Shown: positions 45,836 to 56,499, counted from the first letter of the stretch. The stretch is 64,000 nt of DNA from Lacticaseibacillus paracasei subsp. paracasei (GCF_000829035.1 NZ_AP012541.1:868001-932000); one strand, 5' to 3'. Made by a program: numbers and translations. The notes: generated from the letters alone by a model not told the origin.

Positions 45836-47410
45836 ATGATGAGTTCAGTAACACTGGTCTCAATAACCCTCGCAGCAGTCATCGCTTTAGCGGTCGGTTT
45901 ATTGATCGGATTTGCACTTCAAAAGAAGCTCCACCAGAACAATTTGGATCGAGCGACGCAGACAGCAGAAGGCATTATTGAGGCCGCTAAAAAAGAAGCA
46001 GCGACTTTAAAAAAAGAAAAACTGCTGGAAGCAAAAGACGAGAATCATCGCTATCGAACCCAACTTGAAGATGAATTGAAAGATCGGCGGACAGAAGTCC
46101 AGAAGTCGGAACATCGACTGAATCAGCGAGAGGATACTTTGGATCGGCGGGACGATACGCTAGATCGCAAGGAACAAAGTCTTGCTGACCGGGAAGCAAA
46201 TTTGAACAAGCGGCAGCAACAGCTAGATGAACGTGAACAAGATATCTCTTCAGAAATCAGTAAACAGCACACAGAACTTGAACGGATCGCCGAGTTGACT
46301 CATGAACAGGCTCGGCAGCAGATTCTTGACCAGACACAATCAGAACTGACGCATGAACGCGCCGTGATGATCAAAGAAAGCGAAGATGAAGCTAAGGAAG
46401 CCGCGGATAAGAAAGCTAAAGTGTTGATCGCCGATGCGATTCAGCGCAGCGCTTCTGACATCGTTGCCGAAACGACAGTGACCGTGGTGAACTTGCCAAA
46501 TGACGACATGAAAGGCCGAATCATCGGCCGTGAAGGTCGAAATATTCGGACACTTGAGACTTTGACAGGTATCGATTTGATTATTGATGATACCCCACAA
46601 GCCGTTGTTTTGAGCGGCTTTGACCCAATTCGCCGGGAAATCGCGCGAATTGCTTTGGAAAAACTCATTCAAGATGGTCGGATCCATCCAGCACGAATTG
46701 AGGAAATGGTTGATAAGGCGCGCAAAGAAATGGACGACCGGATTCGTGAAATTGGTGAACAAGCCATTTTCGACGTCGGTATCCATAATATGCATCCCGA
46801 TCTGATTAAGATTTTGGGCCGATTGCACTTCCGTACGAGTTACGGTCAGAACGTTCTGGATCATTCGATTCAGGTCGCCAAACTGACTGGTGTGATGGCT
46901 GCTGAATTAGGAGAAGATGTCACCTTAGCGAAACGCGCGGGGTTATTACATGATATAGGCAAGGCGCTTGACCATGAAGTTGACGGATCTCACGTTGAAA
47001 TCGGGGTTGAGCTGGCAACGAAGTACAAGGAACCAAAGACGGTCATCAACGCCATTGCATCGCATCATGGTGACGTTGAACCAACCAGTGTCATTTCGGT
47101 ACTGGTTGCCGCAGCAGATGCGATTTCAGCTGCCCGCCCAGGCGCGCGGTCGGAATCGCTTGAGAACTATCTTCATCGTTTGGAGAAACTAGAAGTAATC
47201 GCCAACAGTCATGCTGGCGTGGATCATAGTTTCGCTATTCAAGCAGGTCGAGAAGTCCGGGTCATCGTCCAACCGGAAAAGCTCTCTGATGATCAGAGCG
47301 TCATCTTGGCTCGTGATATTCGCAATGAAATTGAAAAAGAACTGGAGTATCCAGGCCATATCAAAGTCACCGTGATTCGGGAGACAAGGACTGTGGAATA
47401 CGCCAAGTAA
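45836..47410 (+). CDS. rny: Ribonuclease Y
   Basis: This 524-aa membrane-anchored endoribonuclease has an N-terminal TM helix (about residues 4-26) and a long coiled coil (30-200, rich in Glu/Gln/Arg/Lys). A KH domain follows ([15 protein letters not shown]), then an HD domain with [13 protein letters not shown]. RNase Y starts decay of many mRNAs and processes S-box-type leaders in Firmicutes. Two adjacent ATGs (45836, 45839) follow GGAGGTG; either may be used. Monocistronic with its own promoter and terminator. Confidence 0.96.
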   Translation: MMSSVTLVSITLAAVIALAVGLLIGFALQKKLHQNNLDRATQTAEGIIEAAKKEAATLKKEKLLEAKDENHRYRTQLEDELKDRRTEVQKSEHRLNQREDTLDRRDDTLDRKEQSLADREANLNKRQQQLDEREQDISSEISKQHTELERIAELTHEQARQQILDQTQSELTHERAVMIKESEDEAKEAADKKAKVLIADAIQRSASDIVAETTVTVVNLPNDDMKGRIIGREGRNIRTLETLTGIDLIIDDTPQAVVLSGFDPIRREIARIALEKLIQDGRIHPARIEEMVDKARKEMDDRIREIGEQAIFDVGIHNMHPDLIKILGRLHFRTSYGQNVLDHSIQVAKLTGVMAAELGEDVTLAKRAGLLHDIGKALDHEVDGSHVEIGVELATKYKEPKTVINAIASHHGDVEPTSVISVLVAAADAISAARPGARSESLENYLHRLEKLEVIANSHAGVDHSFAIQAGREVRVIVQPEKLSDDQSVILARDIRNEIEKELEYPGHIKVTVIRETRTVEYAK

Positions 47411-47411
47411 A

Positions 47412-47457
47412 AAACACAGTACCCACCAGCACAAAGTTGGTGGGTACTGTATTTTTT
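47412..47457. terminator. Convergent terminator between rny and yigZ
   Basis: ACAGTACCCACCA and TGGTGGGTACTGT form a perfect 13-bp stem with flanking A and T runs. Confidence 0.92.
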
Positions 47458-47503
47458 ATGCTGTTTTAGTTCGGACATTATTGTTAGACAGTTAGATGTC
47501 CTC

Positions 47504-48154
47504 TTAGAGCTTAGGCTTTCTTGGTAAAGGGACTTCGCGGTATTGACTGGCGCCAATGGTAGGCGAAAACTGTCCATTCAAGAAATCATTTAGGGCCGCG
47601 AGCGTCGCCTGCAAATGCTCATCATCTAGATACAGGGTGATGGTAACAGCAGTCCCGTAATCAGTGTTCGCAATTGACAAATGATTGGTTGTCAAAAAAT
47701 GCTGAATTGGATCAAAGTCAGCGTAAGGAATGGTAAAAGTTACAGCTTTTTGTTTGATGCGCGCCACAATGCCGATGGTTTCGATCGCCGTGTTGGCATT
47801 GCCTGCATACGCCCGGATGAGTCCGCCAGCACCAAGTTTAATGCCGCCAAAGTAACGAGTCGTGACGGCTACCACATCACGCAAGTCATGCTGCAACAAA
47901 GCCTCCAGTGTTGGGGCACCGGCAGTTCCAGAAGGCTCGCCATTATCGCTTGCGCGTTGAATTTGATTGGTATCGCCAAGAACATAAGCAAAAACATTGT
48001 GGGTAGCTTTGGCGTTTTCCTTTGATACTTGCGCAATGACGGCCTTGGCATCGTCTTCATCCTTGATACGCGCAAGATGGGTGATGAAACGCGATTTTTT
48101 AATGGTATTTGTGTAGTTGCCGGTTTGTTGGATGGTAAGATATTGCTCTGACAT
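47504..48154 (-). CDS. YigZ/IMPACT family protein (YvyE-like)
   Basis: This 216-aa protein has an N-terminal IMPACT (UPF0029) domain, KKSRFITHLARIKDEDDAK with DNGEPSGTAGAP and VVAVTTRYFGGIKLGAGGL. A C-terminal DUF1949 ferredoxin-like domain follows. Eukaryotic IMPACT modulates Gcn2; the bacterial role is unclear, possibly RNA or ribosome associated. It is divergent from comFA with only 27 bp between start codons, an arrangement also seen at B. subtilis yvyE/comF. AAGGAG precedes the ATG at 48154. Confidence 0.9.
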   Translation of the reverse strand: MSEQYLTIQQTGNYTNTIKKSRFITHLARIKDEDDAKAVIAQVSKENAKATHNVFAYVLGDTNQIQRASDNGEPSGTAGAPTLEALLQHDLRDVVAVTTRYFGGIKLGAGGLIRAYAGNANTAIETIGIVARIKQKAVTFTIPYADFDPIQHFLTTNHLSIANTDYGTAVTITLYLDDEHLQATLAALNDFLNGQFSPTIGASQYREVPLPRKPKL

Positions 48155-48181
48155 GCGTAATCTCCTTATGAGGTGATCATG

Positions 48182-49444
48182 ATGAATCTTGCTGGGGCAC
48201 AATTGACAGAAAATGAACTGATGCGCTTAACCGTTTCTAATATAGCACAGGCCACATCACTGCCAGCGTTGATTCAAGAACACGGGCGCTGGTGTTGCCA
48301 ACGTTGCGGTGATCGAAAGCCAGTTCAATTGCCTGATGGGCGGTTTTATTGTTCAGCTTGCGTGAGTTTAGGCCGCTTAACAAATCGTGATTTGCTTTAC
48401 CGCTTTGAACAGCCGCACCGGCCTGTTGGCGACGGCTTATTAACGTGGCACGGGACATTGACGCCTGCCCAGCAAAAAGCGTCAACAGCTTTACAAACGA
48501 GTGTTACAGCAGGGGCTGATCATTTGATTTGGGCAGTGACAGGTGCTGGCAAAACCGAGATGCTTTTTCCGACCATTTCACAGATGGTACAACAAGGCAA
48601 GCGCGTGGCTATTGTTTCGCCGAGAATTGATGTTATTCGGGAGCTTGCGCCGCGACTGCGAACTGCCTTTGCAACCACCCCCATCGCCGTTCGATATGGC
48701 GGTCATTTTGATCAAACTGACAGTGATTTGTTGCTGGCCACCGTGCATCAATTATTACGATTTCATCGGGCTTTTGATCTGATTGTCGTTGATGAGGTCG
48801 ATGCGTTTCCGATGGCGGGAACACCCATGCTCCATCGGGCTGTTCAAGGTGCCCGGCGTGGACCGGTTGTTTATTTAACGGCAACGCCGGATCGGCCATT
48901 GAAGGCGGCGATGCGTAAAGGGTTGATGGTCAGTCGATTGTTTCGTCGATTTCACGGGCACCCTTTGCCAGTTCCAGCGATTCGGTTGATGAATTTTAAA
49001 AAATTACCGTCCCAGTTGCCACCTGCCATCGTGAAGTGGGTGCGTGATGTCGTGGCGACAGGGCGGTCATGTTTGCTGTTTGTTCCTAAGATCAGCTGGG
49101 CGCCTCAAATTGCTGCGCTTGTTCAACGTAACGGGCTAAGGGTAGCTGGCGTTGCTAGCACGGACCGTCTACGGGCAGAGAAAATAACGGCTTTTCGTCA
49201 GCGGCAAATTCAGGTTTTAGTCACGACGACAATTTTGGAACGCGGCGTAACGGTGCCCAAGTGTGCGGTTGGGGTCGTGGCTGCAGCCGATCGGGCATTC
49301 ACGGCCTCGGCGCTAGTACAGATCGCTGGTCGAGCCGGGCGGGCAGCCGATAGTGCCGACGATCCGGTTGTCTTTTTCACGGATCGCTATACGTTAGCAT
49401 TGTTAGCGGCCAAACGTCAGATTGTCATGATGAATGGACGGTGA
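48182..49444 (+). CDS. comFA: ComFA DNA-uptake helicase/translocase
   Basis: This 420-aa DEAD-like ATPase pulls transforming DNA through the ComEC channel. Four N-terminal cysteines (C39, C42, C57, C60) form a zinc finger, Walker A is TGAGKTEM and Walker B is VVDEVDAF. Helicase motif VI (QIAGRAGRAADS) is intact, so the motor looks functional. The start is one of two ATGs (48179, 48182) after GAGGTG; I favour 48182 for spacing. Its stop overlaps the comFC start. No competence sigma-factor box is obvious in the short upstream gap. Confidence 0.92.
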   Translation: MNLAGAQLTENELMRLTVSNIAQATSLPALIQEHGRWCCQRCGDRKPVQLPDGRFYCSACVSLGRLTNRDLLYRFEQPHRPVGDGLLTWHGTLTPAQQKASTALQTSVTAGADHLIWAVTGAGKTEMLFPTISQMVQQGKRVAIVSPRIDVIRELAPRLRTAFATTPIAVRYGGHFDQTDSDLLLATVHQLLRFHRAFDLIVVDEVDAFPMAGTPMLHRAVQGARRGPVVYLTATPDRPLKAAMRKGLMVSRLFRRFHGHPLPVPAIRLMNFKKLPSQLPPAIVKWVRDVVATGRSCLLFVPKISWAPQIAALVQRNGLRVAGVASTDRLRAEKITAFRQRQIQVLVTTTILERGVTVPKCAVGVVAAADRAFTASALVQIAGRAGRAADSADDPVVFFTDRYTLALLAAKRQIVMMNGR

Positions 49445-50118
49445 TGGTGATGCGTTGTTGCGGGTGTGATCGCCATGTTGATCGTAGTCCGACGTTGAAG
49501 GCGTTGTTAGCTGGCAGCAAGTTGATAGCACCCCGATTGTGCAGTAGTTGTTTAGCCCGCTTTAAGATGATTACTGGAGCGACTTGTCCAGGCTGCGGCC
49601 GGTCGGGTGATGCACGAATATGCGCGGATTGCCGCCAATGGGAGCAGCAAGGGCGGTTGTTACATAATCGGGCTTTATTTGTTTATGACGCAGCTATGAA
49701 ACAATGGATTTACCAGTACAAGGGTCTTGGCGATTATCGCTTACACGATGCGTTTCAAGATCTCATTGCTGCACAATTGCAAAATGCTAGGACACTGATC
49801 GCCATTCCTAGCGAATCCAAACATTATGATGTGCGGGGATTTGATCCAATTCAGGGACTTTTTGGCGGTTTGCAGCTGCAGCCATGGCTACGTAAATCAC
49901 CAACGGCCAAACCGCAGGCGCAGAAAAATCGTCGCGAACGATTACAAACGCCGCAAAGCTTTACCGTACTTGTGCCAGCAGCAAAGTTGAATCAAACCAA
50001 ACAAATTACATTGGTTGACGATTTATATACCACAGGACGGACATTGTATCATGCTCGCGATGCGCTTGTGGCCGCGGGATTTCAGGGCACGGTGACCGCA
50101 TTTACTTTAATTCGCTGA
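49444..50118 (+). CDS. comFC: ComFC/GntX-family amidophosphoribosyltransferase-like competence protein
   Basis: This 224-aa protein has an N-terminal zinc-binding region with several CxxC pairs (CCGC, CSSC, CPGC, CADC). The C-terminal phosphoribosyltransferase domain ends in ITLVDDLYTTGRTL. It works with ComFA in DNA uptake. The ATG at 49444 shares bases with the comFA stop (TGATG); a GTG at 49441 is also possible. Intact length for the family. Confidence 0.9.
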   Translation: MVMRCCGCDRHVDRSPTLKALLAGSKLIAPRLCSSCLARFKMITGATCPGCGRSGDARICADCRQWEQQGRLLHNRALFVYDAAMKQWIYQYKGLGDYRLHDAFQDLIAAQLQNARTLIAIPSESKHYDVRGFDPIQGLFGGLQLQPWLRKSPTAKPQAQKNRRERLQTPQSFTVLVPAAKLNQTKQITLVDDLYTTGRTLYHARDALVAAGFQGTVTAFTLIR

Positions 50119-50241
50119 AATGTGGCTTTTGTTGTGTCTGGCGACAACATTCGGGTATAATGAAATTGAAGATTGGAAGGGTTTTATCCCAACCAATCGA
50201 CGTGTAAGTGTTTATTACACGTAGGAAAGGGGAGAAGTTTT

Positions 50242-50799
50242 ATGCTCACATACAATGTTCGTGGCGAAAACATCGAAGTCACCGAGGCCATCAGAAGTTA
50301 CGTGGAGAAGCGGATTAGCAAACTGAACAAGTTCTTCGGAGGTTCGGTTACTGCAACGGCACACGTCAATTTGAAGGTTTATTCCGATAAAACTGCAAAA
50401 GTTGAAGTGACCATCCCGTTGTCTTTCTTGACCCTGCGTGCTGAAGAAACCAGCCCGGATCTTTATGCCAGCATCGATCTCGTGACCGACAAGCTGGAAC
50501 GGCAGGTACGCAAGTTCAAGACAAAGATCAATCGCAAGTCACGTGAAAAAGGCTTTGGCCAAATCGACATTGATGCGACTGCACCAGCTGAACCGAAACC
50601 AGCCGAAGATGATGATAATCTGACGGTTGTTCGTACTAAGCGAGTGTCGTTGAAGCCGATGGATTCGCAAGAAGCCATTCTACAGATGGATATGTTGGGG
50701 CACAACTTCTTTATCTTTGAAGATGCTGACACCAATGGCACAAGCATTGTTTATAAGCGGCGTGACGGGCGTTATGGCTTGATCGAAACCGATGAATAA
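50242..50799 (+). CDS. hpf: Ribosome hibernation promoting factor, long form
   Basis: This 185-aa protein has an N-terminal S30AE/HPF domain (residues 1-100; NVRGENIEVTEAIRSYVEKRI), a linker, and a C-terminal dimerisation domain (about 125-180; MDMLGHNFFIFED, IVYKRRDGRYGLIE). Long HPF makes 100S ribosome dimers in stationary phase. Start ATG at 50242 after AAAGGGGAG; the longer frame begins in the leader. A GTGTAA...TTACAC element (50203-50221) lies in the leader just before the ribosome site. Confidence 0.95.
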   Translation: MLTYNVRGENIEVTEAIRSYVEKRISKLNKFFGGSVTATAHVNLKVYSDKTAKVEVTIPLSFLTLRAEETSPDLYASIDLVTDKLERQVRKFKTKINRKSREKGFGQIDIDATAPAEPKPAEDDDNLTVVRTKRVSLKPMDSQEAILQMDMLGHNFFIFEDADTNGTSIVYKRRDGRYGLIETDE

Positions 50800-50814
50800 G
50801 CAGTTCTTAAAACA

Positions 50815-50854
50815 AAAAACAAGATCGCCGCAAAAGGTGATCTTGTTTTTTGTT
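50815..50854 (+). terminator. Terminator of hpf
   Basis: AAACAAGATC and GATCTTGTTTT around a short loop, then T6. The 270 bp from here to secA hold no convincing gene. Confidence 0.85.
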
Positions 50855-51132
50855 GGGAAAGTTTGCCATATGGACTTATTGCTGGTAAGTTTTTATTAAA
50901 GTTTAATGACAATATACAAATTGGGGCCTGGTATATGAACTTGCAGGCAGTGAAGATTGAGGCGCTATCGTGCTGGTATTCAGTTGTTATTGTGAACGGC
51001 ATCGGCGTGCGCTCGTCGATGTGGATGATGCAAGATCTTTGTACTGCTCGGTTTTCAATACCCAATGAAAATGTTAAGATACTATAGATATACTGTCAGT
51101 TTAACGAAGTTTCGACAGAGAGGAATCCATTC

Positions 51133-53496
51133 ATGGCCAATATTCTTAGAAAATGGGTCGAAAGCGATAAGCGAGAAATCGCGCGCCTAGGCAAAATTGC
51201 TGATAAGGTTCAGCAATATGAAGATGAGTATGCAGCATTATCTGATGAACAATTAAAAGCAAACACACCAAAATTAAAAGATCGTCTCGCAGCTGGTGCT
51301 ACCCTTGATGACATTCTGCCAGAAGCCTTTGCGACTGCGCGGGAAGGTGCCAAGCGTGTTTTAGGTCTATTCCCGTTCCGAGTCCAAATTATTGGCGGGA
51401 TTGTGTTGCATGAAGGCAACATTGCGGAGATGAAGACCGGTGAAGGGAAAACTTTAACCGCAACCATGCCTGTTTATTTGAACGCACTCACTGGTAAAGG
51501 TGTTCATGTTGTCACGGTCAATGAGTACCTGTCAACCCGTGATGCCACGGAAATGGGCGAGCTATACAACTGGCTTGGCTTGAGCGTAGGGTTAAACCTC
51601 AATTCCAAGAACAGTGATGAAAAACGAGAAGCTTATAATTGCGACATTACCTATTCCACGAACAGTGAACTCGGGTTTGACTATCTGCGTGACAACATGG
51701 TTGTTTACAAAGAGCAGATGGTTCAGCGGCCACTGAATTTTGCAATCGTCGATGAAGTTGACTCTATTTTGATTGATGAGGCGCGAACCCCATTGATCAT
51801 TTCTGGCGGCGCAGAAAAAACAACCGGTCTCTACATTCGTGCCGATCGGTTTGTCAAGACGCTAAAAGCGGAGACCGATTACAAGATCGACTGGCCAACG
51901 AAGACAATCTCGTTAACTGAAAGCGGCATCCGGAAGGCTGAAAAGAATTTCGGACTGGATAATCTGTATGACACCGAAAATACGGCCTTAACGCATCATA
52001 TTGATCAGGCCTTGCGGGCTAATTACATCATGCTCAAGGATATCGATTACATGGTTTCCGATGGTGAAGTCCTCATTGTTGATCAGTTTACTGGCCGAGC
52101 AATGGAAGGTCGCCGATATTCTGACGGCTTGCATCAGGCGATTGAAGCCAAAGAAGGCGTCCAAATTCAGGACGAAAATAAGACGATGGCTAACATCACT
52201 TATCAAAACTTCTTCCGGATGTACACAAAGTTGGCCGGGATGACTGGGACCGCAAAGACCGAGCAAGAAGAATTCCGAGAAATTTATAACATGGAAGTCA
52301 TCTCTGTTCCGACCAACAAGCCAGTTATCCGGGTTGACTCCCCTGACGTGCTGTACCCGACGTTAGATGCTAAGTTCAACGCGGTTGTTGAAGACATCAA
52401 AGCGCGTCATGAAAAAGGCCAGCCGATGCTGATTGGGACGGTTGCGATTGAATCGAGTGAACGGCTTAGTAAGCAACTTGATGAAGCTAAGATTCCACAT
52501 ACCGTTTTGAACGCGAAGAATCACTTTAAAGAAGCAGAAATCATTATGAATGCTGGCCAACGCGGCGCTGTGACGATTGCGACGAACATGGCTGGGCGTG
52601 GTACGGATATCAAACTTGGACCTGGTGTCACCGAACTTGGCGGTTTGGCAGTTATCGGGACGGAACGCCATGAAAGTCGTCGAATTGATAATCAGTTGCG
52701 AGGCCGTTCAGGGCGTCAAGGCGATCCAGGTTCTACACAGTTTTACCTGAGCCTTGAAGATGATCTGATGAAACGCTTTGGTTCTGATCGAATTAAAGCT
52801 ATGTTGGATCGCTTTAAGGTGGCGGATGATGATCAGGTGATTCAAAGTCGGATGATTTCACGGCAGGTGGAGTCAGCCCAGAAACGGGTCGAAGGGAATA
52901 ACTACGACACGCGGAAGAATACGCTGCAATATGATGATGTGATGCGTGAACAACGCGAGGTCATTTACAAGCAGCGGCAGCAAGTCATCAATGAACAGGA
53001 AACGTTGAAGCCTGTCTTGATGGCTATGATCAATCGAACGATTACACGGATTGTTCAGACTCATACCCAAGGAGATCAGAAGGACTGGAACCTTGATGCC
53101 TTGTACGCTTGGGTCACTGCTAACATGATTGATCCTGAGAAATTCAAACGCAGCCAGTTAGATGGCAAGTCGCAAGACGAGTTGATCGGGTTACTGGCCG
53201 AGATGGCGGAGACCAACTTCCAGCAAAAGAATAAGCAGCTGGGCGATGACGCGCAGATGCTTGAATTCGAAAAAGTTGTTGTTTTGCGCGTGGTTGATTC
53301 TGCTTGGACCGATCATATTGATGCGATGGATCAGTTGCGGCAGTCGATCGGATTGCGCGGTTATGGTCAAATGAATCCGCTAGTCGAATATCAAGAAGAA
53401 GGCTACCGGATGTTTGAAGAAATGATTGCATCAATTGATGATGATGTGACTCGGCTGTTCATGAAAGCTGAAATCCGACAAAATATTCGCCGTTAA
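51133..53496 (+). CDS. secA: Preprotein translocase ATPase SecA
   Basis: This 787-aa motor of the Sec pathway has Walker [11 protein letters not shown] (residues 100-109) and [13 protein letters not shown]. It also has [12 protein letters not shown], and [17 protein letters not shown] as helicase motif VI. The protein ends right after the helical scaffold ([11 protein letters not shown]) and lacks the C-terminal linker with the CxCxS zinc motif found in E. coli and B. subtilis SecA, as expected where no SecB-type binding tail is used. AGAGAGGA lies upstream of the ATG. Confidence 0.97.
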   Translation: MANILRKWVESDKREIARLGKIADKVQQYEDEYAALSDEQLKANTPKLKDRLAAGATLDDILPEAFATAREGAKRVLGLFPFRVQIIGGIVLHEGNIAEMKTGEGKTLTATMPVYLNALTGKGVHVVTVNEYLSTRDATEMGELYNWLGLSVGLNLNSKNSDEKREAYNCDITYSTNSELGFDYLRDNMVVYKEQMVQRPLNFAIVDEVDSILIDEARTPLIISGGAEKTTGLYIRADRFVKTLKAETDYKIDWPTKTISLTESGIRKAEKNFGLDNLYDTENTALTHHIDQALRANYIMLKDIDYMVSDGEVLIVDQFTGRAMEGRRYSDGLHQAIEAKEGVQIQDENKTMANITYQNFFRMYTKLAGMTGTAKTEQEEFREIYNMEVISVPTNKPVIRVDSPDVLYPTLDAKFNAVVEDIKARHEKGQPMLIGTVAIESSERLSKQLDEAKIPHTVLNAKNHFKEAEIIMNAGQRGAVTIATNMAGRGTDIKLGPGVTELGGLAVIGTERHESRRIDNQLRGRSGRQGDPGSTQFYLSLEDDLMKRFGSDRIKAMLDRFKVADDDQVIQSRMISRQVESAQKRVEGNNYDTRKNTLQYDDVMREQREVIYKQRQQVINEQETLKPVLMAMINRTITRIVQTHTQGDQKDWNLDALYAWVTANMIDPEKFKRSQLDGKSQDELIGLLAEMAETNFQQKNKQLGDDAQMLEFEKVVVLRVVDSAWTDHIDAMDQLRQSIGLRGYGQMNPLVEYQEEGYRMFEEMIASIDDDVTRLFMKAEIRQNIRR

Positions 53497-53506
53497 TAAC
53501 GGCTTA

Positions 53507-53553
53507 GCGCCCCGGTACCGCGGCTACAGCTTGCGGTACTGGGGTGTTTTGAA
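53507..53553 (+). terminator. Terminator or attenuator between secA and prfB
   Basis: CGCCCCGGTACCGC and GCGGTACTGGGGTG form a strong stem followed by TTTT. Confidence 0.75.
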
Positions 53554-53620
53554 GCAGTCGCCGACGCACATGGTCACGCTACAATAACGCAACTATGTTT
53601 AAAAAAAGGGAGATTACACG

Positions 53621-54737
53621 ATGGAACTGAGTGTTATGCGCAACACCTTGGCCGCCATGCGGACCAAAATTAATCAATTTAGGGGGTCACTTTGACCTCG
53701 ATGCGCTGAACGAACGCATTACTGAAAATGAAGGCCGAATGGCTGAACCCGGCTTTTGGGATGACTCGGAGGCTGCTCAAAAGGTTATTGACAACAACAA
53801 TGCGCTCAAAGAAAAGCATGATCGATTTTATGCACTAGAAAATGAGTTGGAAGATCTTGAGGCTGGTTTTGAGTTATTACAAGACGAGCCTGATAAGGAC
53901 TTGCAGCAAGAAGAAGAAGCAAAGATCAAAGATTTACAGGAAAAGCTGGATAAGTATGAGATGCAGCTTTTGCTGAACGGCCCATACGATCACAACAATG
54001 CCATTTTGGAAATTCACCCTGGTGCAGGCGGCACGGAATCTCAGGATTGGGGATCAATGCTGATGCGGATGTATCAGCGTTGGGCCGATCAGAACGGATT
54101 CAAAGTAGAAGTGGCGGATTATCAGCCTGGGGATGAAGCTGGCATCAAGAGCGTAACGCTGCTGATCAATGGCGAGAATGCTTATGGCTTGCTGAAAAGT
54201 GAAAAAGGCGTCCATCGACTTGTGCGGATTTCGCCATTTGATTCCGCTGGACGGCGACACACTAGCTTTGCCTCGGTGGACGTGATGCCGGAACTCGACA
54301 ACTCAATCGAAGTTGATCTGCGGCCGGAAGACATCAAAATGGAGGTTTTCCGCTCAAGCGGCGCTGGCGGTCAGCATATCAACAAAACCTCCAGTGCGGT
54401 TCGCTTGATTCATCTACCAACCGGAATCGTCACCTCAAGTCAGGCGCAACGGTCACAGTTTCAGAACAAAGCGACTGCGATGGCGATGTTAAAGGCTAAA
54501 TTGTATCAGCGCGAAGAAGAAGCTAAGCGTGCTAAGGCCAAGGCCATTCAAGGCGAACAAAAAGATGTCGCATTTGGTTCACAAATTCGCTCTTACGTCT
54601 TTCACCCATACACGATGGTGAAAGATCATCGGACGAATTATGAAACCGGCAATGGCAATGCGGTTATGGACGGGGATTTGAATCCATTCATCAATGCGTA
54701 TCTACAATGGGAACTTGCGCAAAAGAATCCTGATTAA
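53621..54737 (+). CDS. prfB: Peptide chain release factor 2, with programmed +1 frameshift
   Basis: The gene starts at the ATG at 53621 with AAAAAGGGAG upstream. Codons 1-24 (53621-53692) end in CTT, followed by an in-frame TGA at 53693-53695. Reading resumes in the +1 frame at GAC (53694) and runs to 54737, giving 371 aa. RF2 features include the SPF tripeptide that reads UGA/UAA, in VRISPFDSAG, and the GGQ motif in GAGGQHINKTSSAVR. The frameshift lets RF2 level control its own synthesis. ftsE follows 76 bp downstream. Confidence 0.97.
53681..53696 (+). promoter_or_regulatory. RF2 programmed frameshift site
   Basis: An internal Shine-Dalgarno AGGGGG (53681-53686) is followed by three bases and the slippery CTT-TGA-C. 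This is the same spacing as in E. coli prfB. Pausing at TGA when RF2 is scarce favours a +1 slip on CTT. Confidence 0.95.
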
Positions 54738-54813
54738 ACTGTAATCTGCCTGAAACCTTGCTGACTTAATCGCCTGTTATACTGATGCTAGCTTAGAAAA
54801 AGGAGCAATTTGC

Positions 54814-55500
54814 ATGATTCAAATGGAGAACGTGACGAAGCAGTATGCTAACGGCGTGACTGCCATTAAAAATCTCAATCTTGAGATTCATGATGGCGAG
54901 TTCGTCTATGTGATCGGTCCCAGCGGTGCCGGGAAATCGACTTTCGTCAAAATGCTTTACCATGAACTAATGCCAACCAGCGGTACGATTAAAATTGATG
55001 ATTTTGATTTTGCAACAATGAAACCGAGCCGGGTACCATTTTTGCGACGTCATATTGGTATCGTCTTTCAAGATTTTAAACTTTTACCGCGGTTAACAGT
55101 GTACGAAAACATTGCTTACGCGATGCAAGTGATCGAAGCACCTGACGAAAAAATCAAGGACCGAGTCCTCGAAGTACTGGGCCTGGTAGGTCTCGAACAA
55201 AAACTGCGCCGTTTTCCTGATGAATTATCCGGTGGGGAACAACAACGTGTGTCAGTTGCTCGTGCCATCGTCAACAAGCCTAAGGTATTGATCGCCGACG
55301 AACCGACAGGCAATTTGGATCCACAAACATCAGATGAAATTGTTGATATTCTTGAGCGGATCAATGCCAGCGGGACAACTGTTATTATGGCGACGCATAA
55401 CAAGGACATCGTAAATGAGCGTCAGCATCGCTTACTTGAAATTGCTGGCGGCCGTTTGGTTCGTGACGAAGAAGGAGGCACTTACGGTAATGAAGACTAA
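54814..55500 (+). CDS. ftsE: Cell-division ABC ATPase FtsE
   Basis: This 228-aa ABC ATPase has Walker A GPSGAGKST near residue 37, the signature LSGGEQQRVSVARAI, and Walker B VLIADEPTG. With FtsX it activates peptidoglycan hydrolases (PcsB/CwlO type) at the septum or side wall. AAAAAGGAG precedes the ATG at 54814. The coding end overlaps ftsX by 11 bp. Confidence 0.96.
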   Translation: MIQMENVTKQYANGVTAIKNLNLEIHDGEFVYVIGPSGAGKSTFVKMLYHELMPTSGTIKIDDFDFATMKPSRVPFLRRHIGIVFQDFKLLPRLTVYENIAYAMQVIEAPDEKIKDRVLEVLGLVGLEQKLRRFPDELSGGEQQRVSVARAIVNKPKVLIADEPTGNLDPQTSDEIVDILERINASGTTVIMATHNKDIVNERQHRLLEIAGGRLVRDEEGGTYGNED

Positions 55501-56377
55501 GATCTTTTTCCGGCATGTAAAGGATTCGCTGCGCAGTCTGAAGCGAAATGGCTGGATGTCAGTTGCCGCTGTCAGTGCCGTTACAGTTACCTTACTATTG
55601 GTCGGTATTTTCATGGCACTTATTTTCAACTTGCATCATGTATCAGAGCAAGTTGAAAATGACGTTCAAGTGCGTGTTTACATCGAGAAGAAAACTACGA
55701 CGAAACAACGTGATGCATTAAAGACTCAGCTAGAAAAGCTTGATAATGTCAAGAAAGTGACTTACCGGTCACGTCAGCAGGAATTGAACACCATTGTCGG
55801 CGGGTATGGTTCGCAATGGAAAATGTTCTCTGGCGATCAGAACCCATTGAGTGATGTCTTCATGGTTAAGACAAGCAACCCTAAGGCGACGATCAAGGTC
55901 TCCAAACAAGCTCAAAAACTAAACCATGTGGTGGACGCAAGTTATGGCGGCCGGACTGCGAAAAAACTGTTCAACTCAGTTGATTCAGCACAAAAGTGGG
56001 GACTTGGTTTTACTGTCCTTCTGCTGTTCGTGGCGGTTTTCCTGATAAGTAATACCATTCGGATTACGATTCTGTCGCGTTCTGACGAAATCAGAATTAT
56101 GCGCCTGGTTGGGGCAACAAATTCATACATTCGTTGGCCATTTATTCTTGAAGGCGCTTGGACTGGATTGTTCGGGGCTGTGCTCCCAATTGTGATTGTT
56201 GACATCGGTTATGCCGTTGTTTACCGCAGCTTCAGCTTATCAAGCGGCTCTAACGGTTATTCGCTATATGGCACGATGCCATTTCTGCTTTGGCTTGATT
56301 TGATGCTGGCGGGCATTGGTATCATCATCGGTGCATTAGGCGCAGTCATTTCAATGCGGCGTTTCCTCAAAATTTAA
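55490..56377 (+). CDS. ftsX: Cell-division ABC membrane subunit FtsX
   Basis: This 295-aa protein has a short cytoplasmic N-terminus (KDSLRSLKRNGWMS), one TM helix (about 24-48), and an extracellular loop of about 120 residues that contacts the hydrolase. Three more TM helices follow in the C-terminal half. The ATG at 55490 lies inside the end of ftsE with AAGGAGG upstream, so translation is coupled. A longer in-frame start deep in ftsE is rejected. The partner hydrolase is not in this window. Confidence 0.95.
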   Translation: MKTKIFFRHVKDSLRSLKRNGWMSVAAVSAVTVTLLLVGIFMALIFNLHHVSEQVENDVQVRVYIEKKTTTKQRDALKTQLEKLDNVKKVTYRSRQQELNTIVGGYGSQWKMFSGDQNPLSDVFMVKTSNPKATIKVSKQAQKLNHVVDASYGGRTAKKLFNSVDSAQKWGLGFTVLLLFVAVFLISNTIRITILSRSDEIRIMRLVGATNSYIRWPFILEGAWTGLFGAVLPIVIVDIGYAVVYRSFSLSSGSNGYSLYGTMPFLLWLDLMLAGIGIIIGALGAVISMRRFLKI

Positions 56378-56389
56378 TCGTGCAATTTG

Positions 56390-56427
56390 TGAACTCATCC
56401 TCGCTAATGACGGGGATGAGTTTTTTG
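56390..56427 (+). terminator. Terminator of ftsEX
   Basis: ACTCATCC and GGGATGAGT, loop of about 11 nt, then T6. Confidence 0.85.
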
Positions 56428-56499
56428 CTATCATACTCGGCTATGCGTGCCTACTCACATTTTGATTTTTATGACGTTGTGGGAGCCTCCGGCGATTTC

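Noticed and set aside
46340..46864. 174-aa minus-strand ORF inside rny
   Set aside because: Antisense to the KH/HD region of RNase Y, no ribosome site and no recognisable domain.
50772..51065. 97-aa minus-strand ORF in the hpf-secA gap
   Set aside because: It runs through the hpf terminator stem and into hpf, lacks a good ribosome site, and shows no family resemblance.
53631..53693. Start of prfB in the +1 frame
   Set aside because: No ribosome site, and the CTT-TGA frameshift context with an ATG at 53621 is a complete explanation.
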